Part shown: one piece after another, positions 62,245 through 64,000 of the stretch
Numbering within the stretch: position 1 is the stretch's first letter
Layout of the letters: each line of letters starts with the position of its first letter
From: Undaria pinnatifida
Taxonomy: Eukaryota; Sar; Phaeophyceae; Laminariales; Alariaceae
Direction of reading: 5' to 3'
Length of the DNA: 64,000 nt
Assembly: GCA_012845835.1 (NCBI GenBank)
Contig: JABAKD010000017.1
Span: 6,831,461-6,895,460 of the forward strand
The notes under the pieces: generated by a model
What the model was told of the DNA's origin: nothing
Database searches by the model: none
Seen by the model: the letters and a program-made list of their open reading frames with translations, nothing else
Position numbers and translations under genes: made by a program

Positions 62245-62550
62245 GTTGCTATTACATCGGTGTTTGCCGGTCGCCCCGGTGGCGTATCAGGTTACCCTCG
62301 AGCCTGATACAGGTCAGTTTCGTGAGTTCCAATCTCCCCGAGTGCATACTCGTATGAGTTCGTGGGGATATTTTCTTGCGCACAAATTGATTTGCGGAAA
62401 ACGCGAGACCGTAAGTGAGCAACACTTGATGAGAAATCGACGAGCAGTGGAATTGCTGAACCTACGTATGCGCGATAAAAATTGGAGGCAAGAACCGGGG
62501 GGAAGAAGGGACGACACCTGTGCGATGGCCTGTCCAGAAGCTGGAAAGTA
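62245..62550 (+). pseudogene. Copy of the conserved coding-like repeat
   Basis: An open frame (62189-62551) covers it. Conserved pieces shared with 15600-15890 (-): APVAYQVTLEPDTGQFREF, RVHTRMSSWGYFLAHKL, MRNRRA and MRDKNWRQEPGGRRDDTC. One base missing after DDTC shifts the frame, so the ending CPEAGK replaces GLSRSW. Upstream 20 residues are unrelated. No domain recognised. It could be a piece of an unidentified transposon protein or a dispersed gene family. Confidence 0.6.
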
Positions 62551-64000
62551 GATCTGTGCGAAAAAATAAACAAATATATTCATAAATGATCGGACGTGAT
62601 GCCTTTCAATTTTTTCAGTCATCGGCGCAAAATTGCCCAACCAGACTGCCGGGAAACAAAAGCCGAGACCGTATACCATGTTGCAGCCGTTCAGATGGAA
62701 TTATAAAATGTTCAATATGTATGTTCGATCAGGGCTTTCTTGCTCGGAATGCTTTTCGAAATTTTGTTTTTTTCCAATTGAGTCGTGACATATTCACCGC
62801 AGATTCACTCACCGCTGACTCTACGAGAACTAGTAGTAAATGCGCGTAGTAGTAATGTAGTAGTAGTAGCAGTACTCGCAATACCTGGCAGATATTTGTC
62901 GGCATTTTTTTTTTTTGGTTTGGTTGAAATATTTATTATTATTTATTATTATTTTAAATGGTAAGTGTTTGGTTGTTTTCGTCAAAAGTTTTGGTCGAAA
63001 TTTGGTGATAGTTTCGTGACGATGGCGTTGGTACTTAGTATTATTAGTAAAATCAGCAGTAGTAACTCAACTTCCGCCTTCCTGTGCCCTGCTTATACGG
63101 CCTTCTTCCTGGTTCAGCCATCGGCCCAAAGACGACAGGTAAGGGAAACTAGATAATAAAGAGAGGAGATTGCTAGGAGAAGATATATAATCTCTCATTT
63201 GGTTGCATCTCACGCTACGTCATGACGGTGGAGTAATCTCACATACCATGTACTATATATATATTTTTTTAATGTGTGTACGTACACAGGGCTTTGTGTT
63301 CCTCGAGAGAGAGAGCGATTGTTTTCGAAATTGCAATTTTTCGAAATCATACTAAACAAAAAAGTAATAGTAGTCCCTATAATACGTTGTAGAAATAACT
63401 AACGTTGTTAGTAGTGCAACGTCTCATCACCCGTCTTGCTGTGTTTGCAGTGTACTAATAATGTGTATCTATTAGCTAGTCTCATTCGAGGTAGGTCGCT
63501 ACTGAGTCACGACCTCGGGGGGAGCGTAAAAATCTCTCTATAACATCTATATGAGGCATCATCAGCACGCGGACACTGCAGTCTGCTGGTGGTTGTTTTG
63601 TGCTGGATGGATGCAGATGCATGGATGGGGTGCAAAACTCAGTTTAACATGAAGATCACACACACGTGCCGCCAAAGGGTCCTGCACAGATATTTTTAAA
63701 TCAAAATATCAACGTCGATCACCACCAACCAGCCAATCTGCCGGCGTTCCGTTCTTTAGTGGTTAAATAATTAATAGTAAGACTCGTACAATAAGTCCGA
63801 GGTTGTACGTACGCTAGACGAGCCCCTCAAACCCTTTCTTTTGGGACTTCAAGCGATCAAACTGACCAAAAAAATTGAGGTCACATCATCGGCCACACAT
63901 GATGAAGCAATACTATTATTAGTGGCTCTTTTTTTGTAAAAGATACATAGATCTGATAATGGTATGTTCGAACTGCAACGCAGGAAGCTGTGGGGCAAGC
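62551..64000. other. AT-rich sequence without a supported gene
   Basis: Includes a GTAGTAGTA run near 62840 and a TATATATA run near 63255. One weak exon candidate: ATG at 63022 to a GACAG|GTAAGG donor-like site at 63138/63139, exactly 39 codons with a hydrophobic start (MALVLSIISKISSS). No matching downstream exon could be identified, so it is not called as a gene. Confidence 0.35.

Overview
This window reads as nuclear DNA of a eukaryote with a very repeat-rich genome. There is no dense run of bacterial-type genes and no operon structure. There are remnants of non-LTR and LTR retrotransposons (one with gag, zinc knuckle and chromodomain traces), hAT-like elements, a PIF/Harbinger-like element and a Helitron-like end, plus microsatellites, a 500-base assembly gap, and long stretches where every frame is broken. 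A stramenopile such as a brown alga would fit, but this is an impression; nothing in the window settles it.

The dominant content is four families of short (about 250-280 bp) non-autonomous DNA transposons, called A, B, C and E here. They occur dozens of times and are heavily nested. Each has terminal inverted repeats (TIRs), and the four TIRs align without gaps: A GACGCGTGCTACGATAG, B GACTGATTCTACGATAG, C GACCAAGGCTACGGTAG, E GAGTCATCCCACGGTAG. The shared pattern is GAS-N5-CYACGRTAG. Exact 4-bp target-site duplications (TSDs) can be read for A (TGAC, GAAG), B (TTTG, TACC twice, CTCT, ATGA) and C (AAAG, TATC, AGAG, CCAG, ATGC). Several were confirmed because the interrupted host element resumes after the insertion. 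The four families therefore look like clients of one transposase type that is not itself encoded here.

Layout. 1-2.4 kb: a B element and a retroposon-like repeat (M). 2.4-3.6 kb: a C element split by an 847-bp hAT-like element (H). 3.9-4.3 kb: a decayed non-LTR reverse transcriptase. 5.2-8.8 kb: a long unassigned ORF, a minisatellite and featureless sequence. 8.8-22 kb: dense A/B/C/E nesting, a (CAA)n array, a hAT-like MITE (D) and GGC/GAC-rich blocks. 22.8-24 kb: a CACT array ending in the gap. 25.6-27.1 kb: a GC-rich minisatellite around an aspartic-protease relic. 28-38.5 kb: more nesting, with the deepest stack at 32.2-33.1 kb (C in C in A). 39.8-41.3 kb: a putative Helitron carrying an acidic-tailed ORF. 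44.8-46.7 kb: a C element expanded by a CATCATAA satellite that hosts a PIF-like element. 47-55 kb: further A/B/C/E copies. 53.7-56.3 kb: a diverged duplicated segment and a small ORF. 57.4-60.4 kb: an LTR retrotransposon on the minus strand with a frameshifted gag and little pol. 60.4-62.6 kb: C-rich tandem duplications, M copies and a conserved coding-like repeat. 62.6-64 kb: AT-rich sequence with one weak candidate first exon.

No convincing intact host gene, rRNA or tRNA was found. Orientation signs for A, B, C and E follow one consensus per family: A(+) has the box GACGGGGCTCCTTAACCC near its start, B(+) begins GACTGATTC, C(+) ends CGTAGCCTTGGTC, and E(+) contains TTCGTTCGCACAACCC. Copies without a stated TSD have approximate ends.
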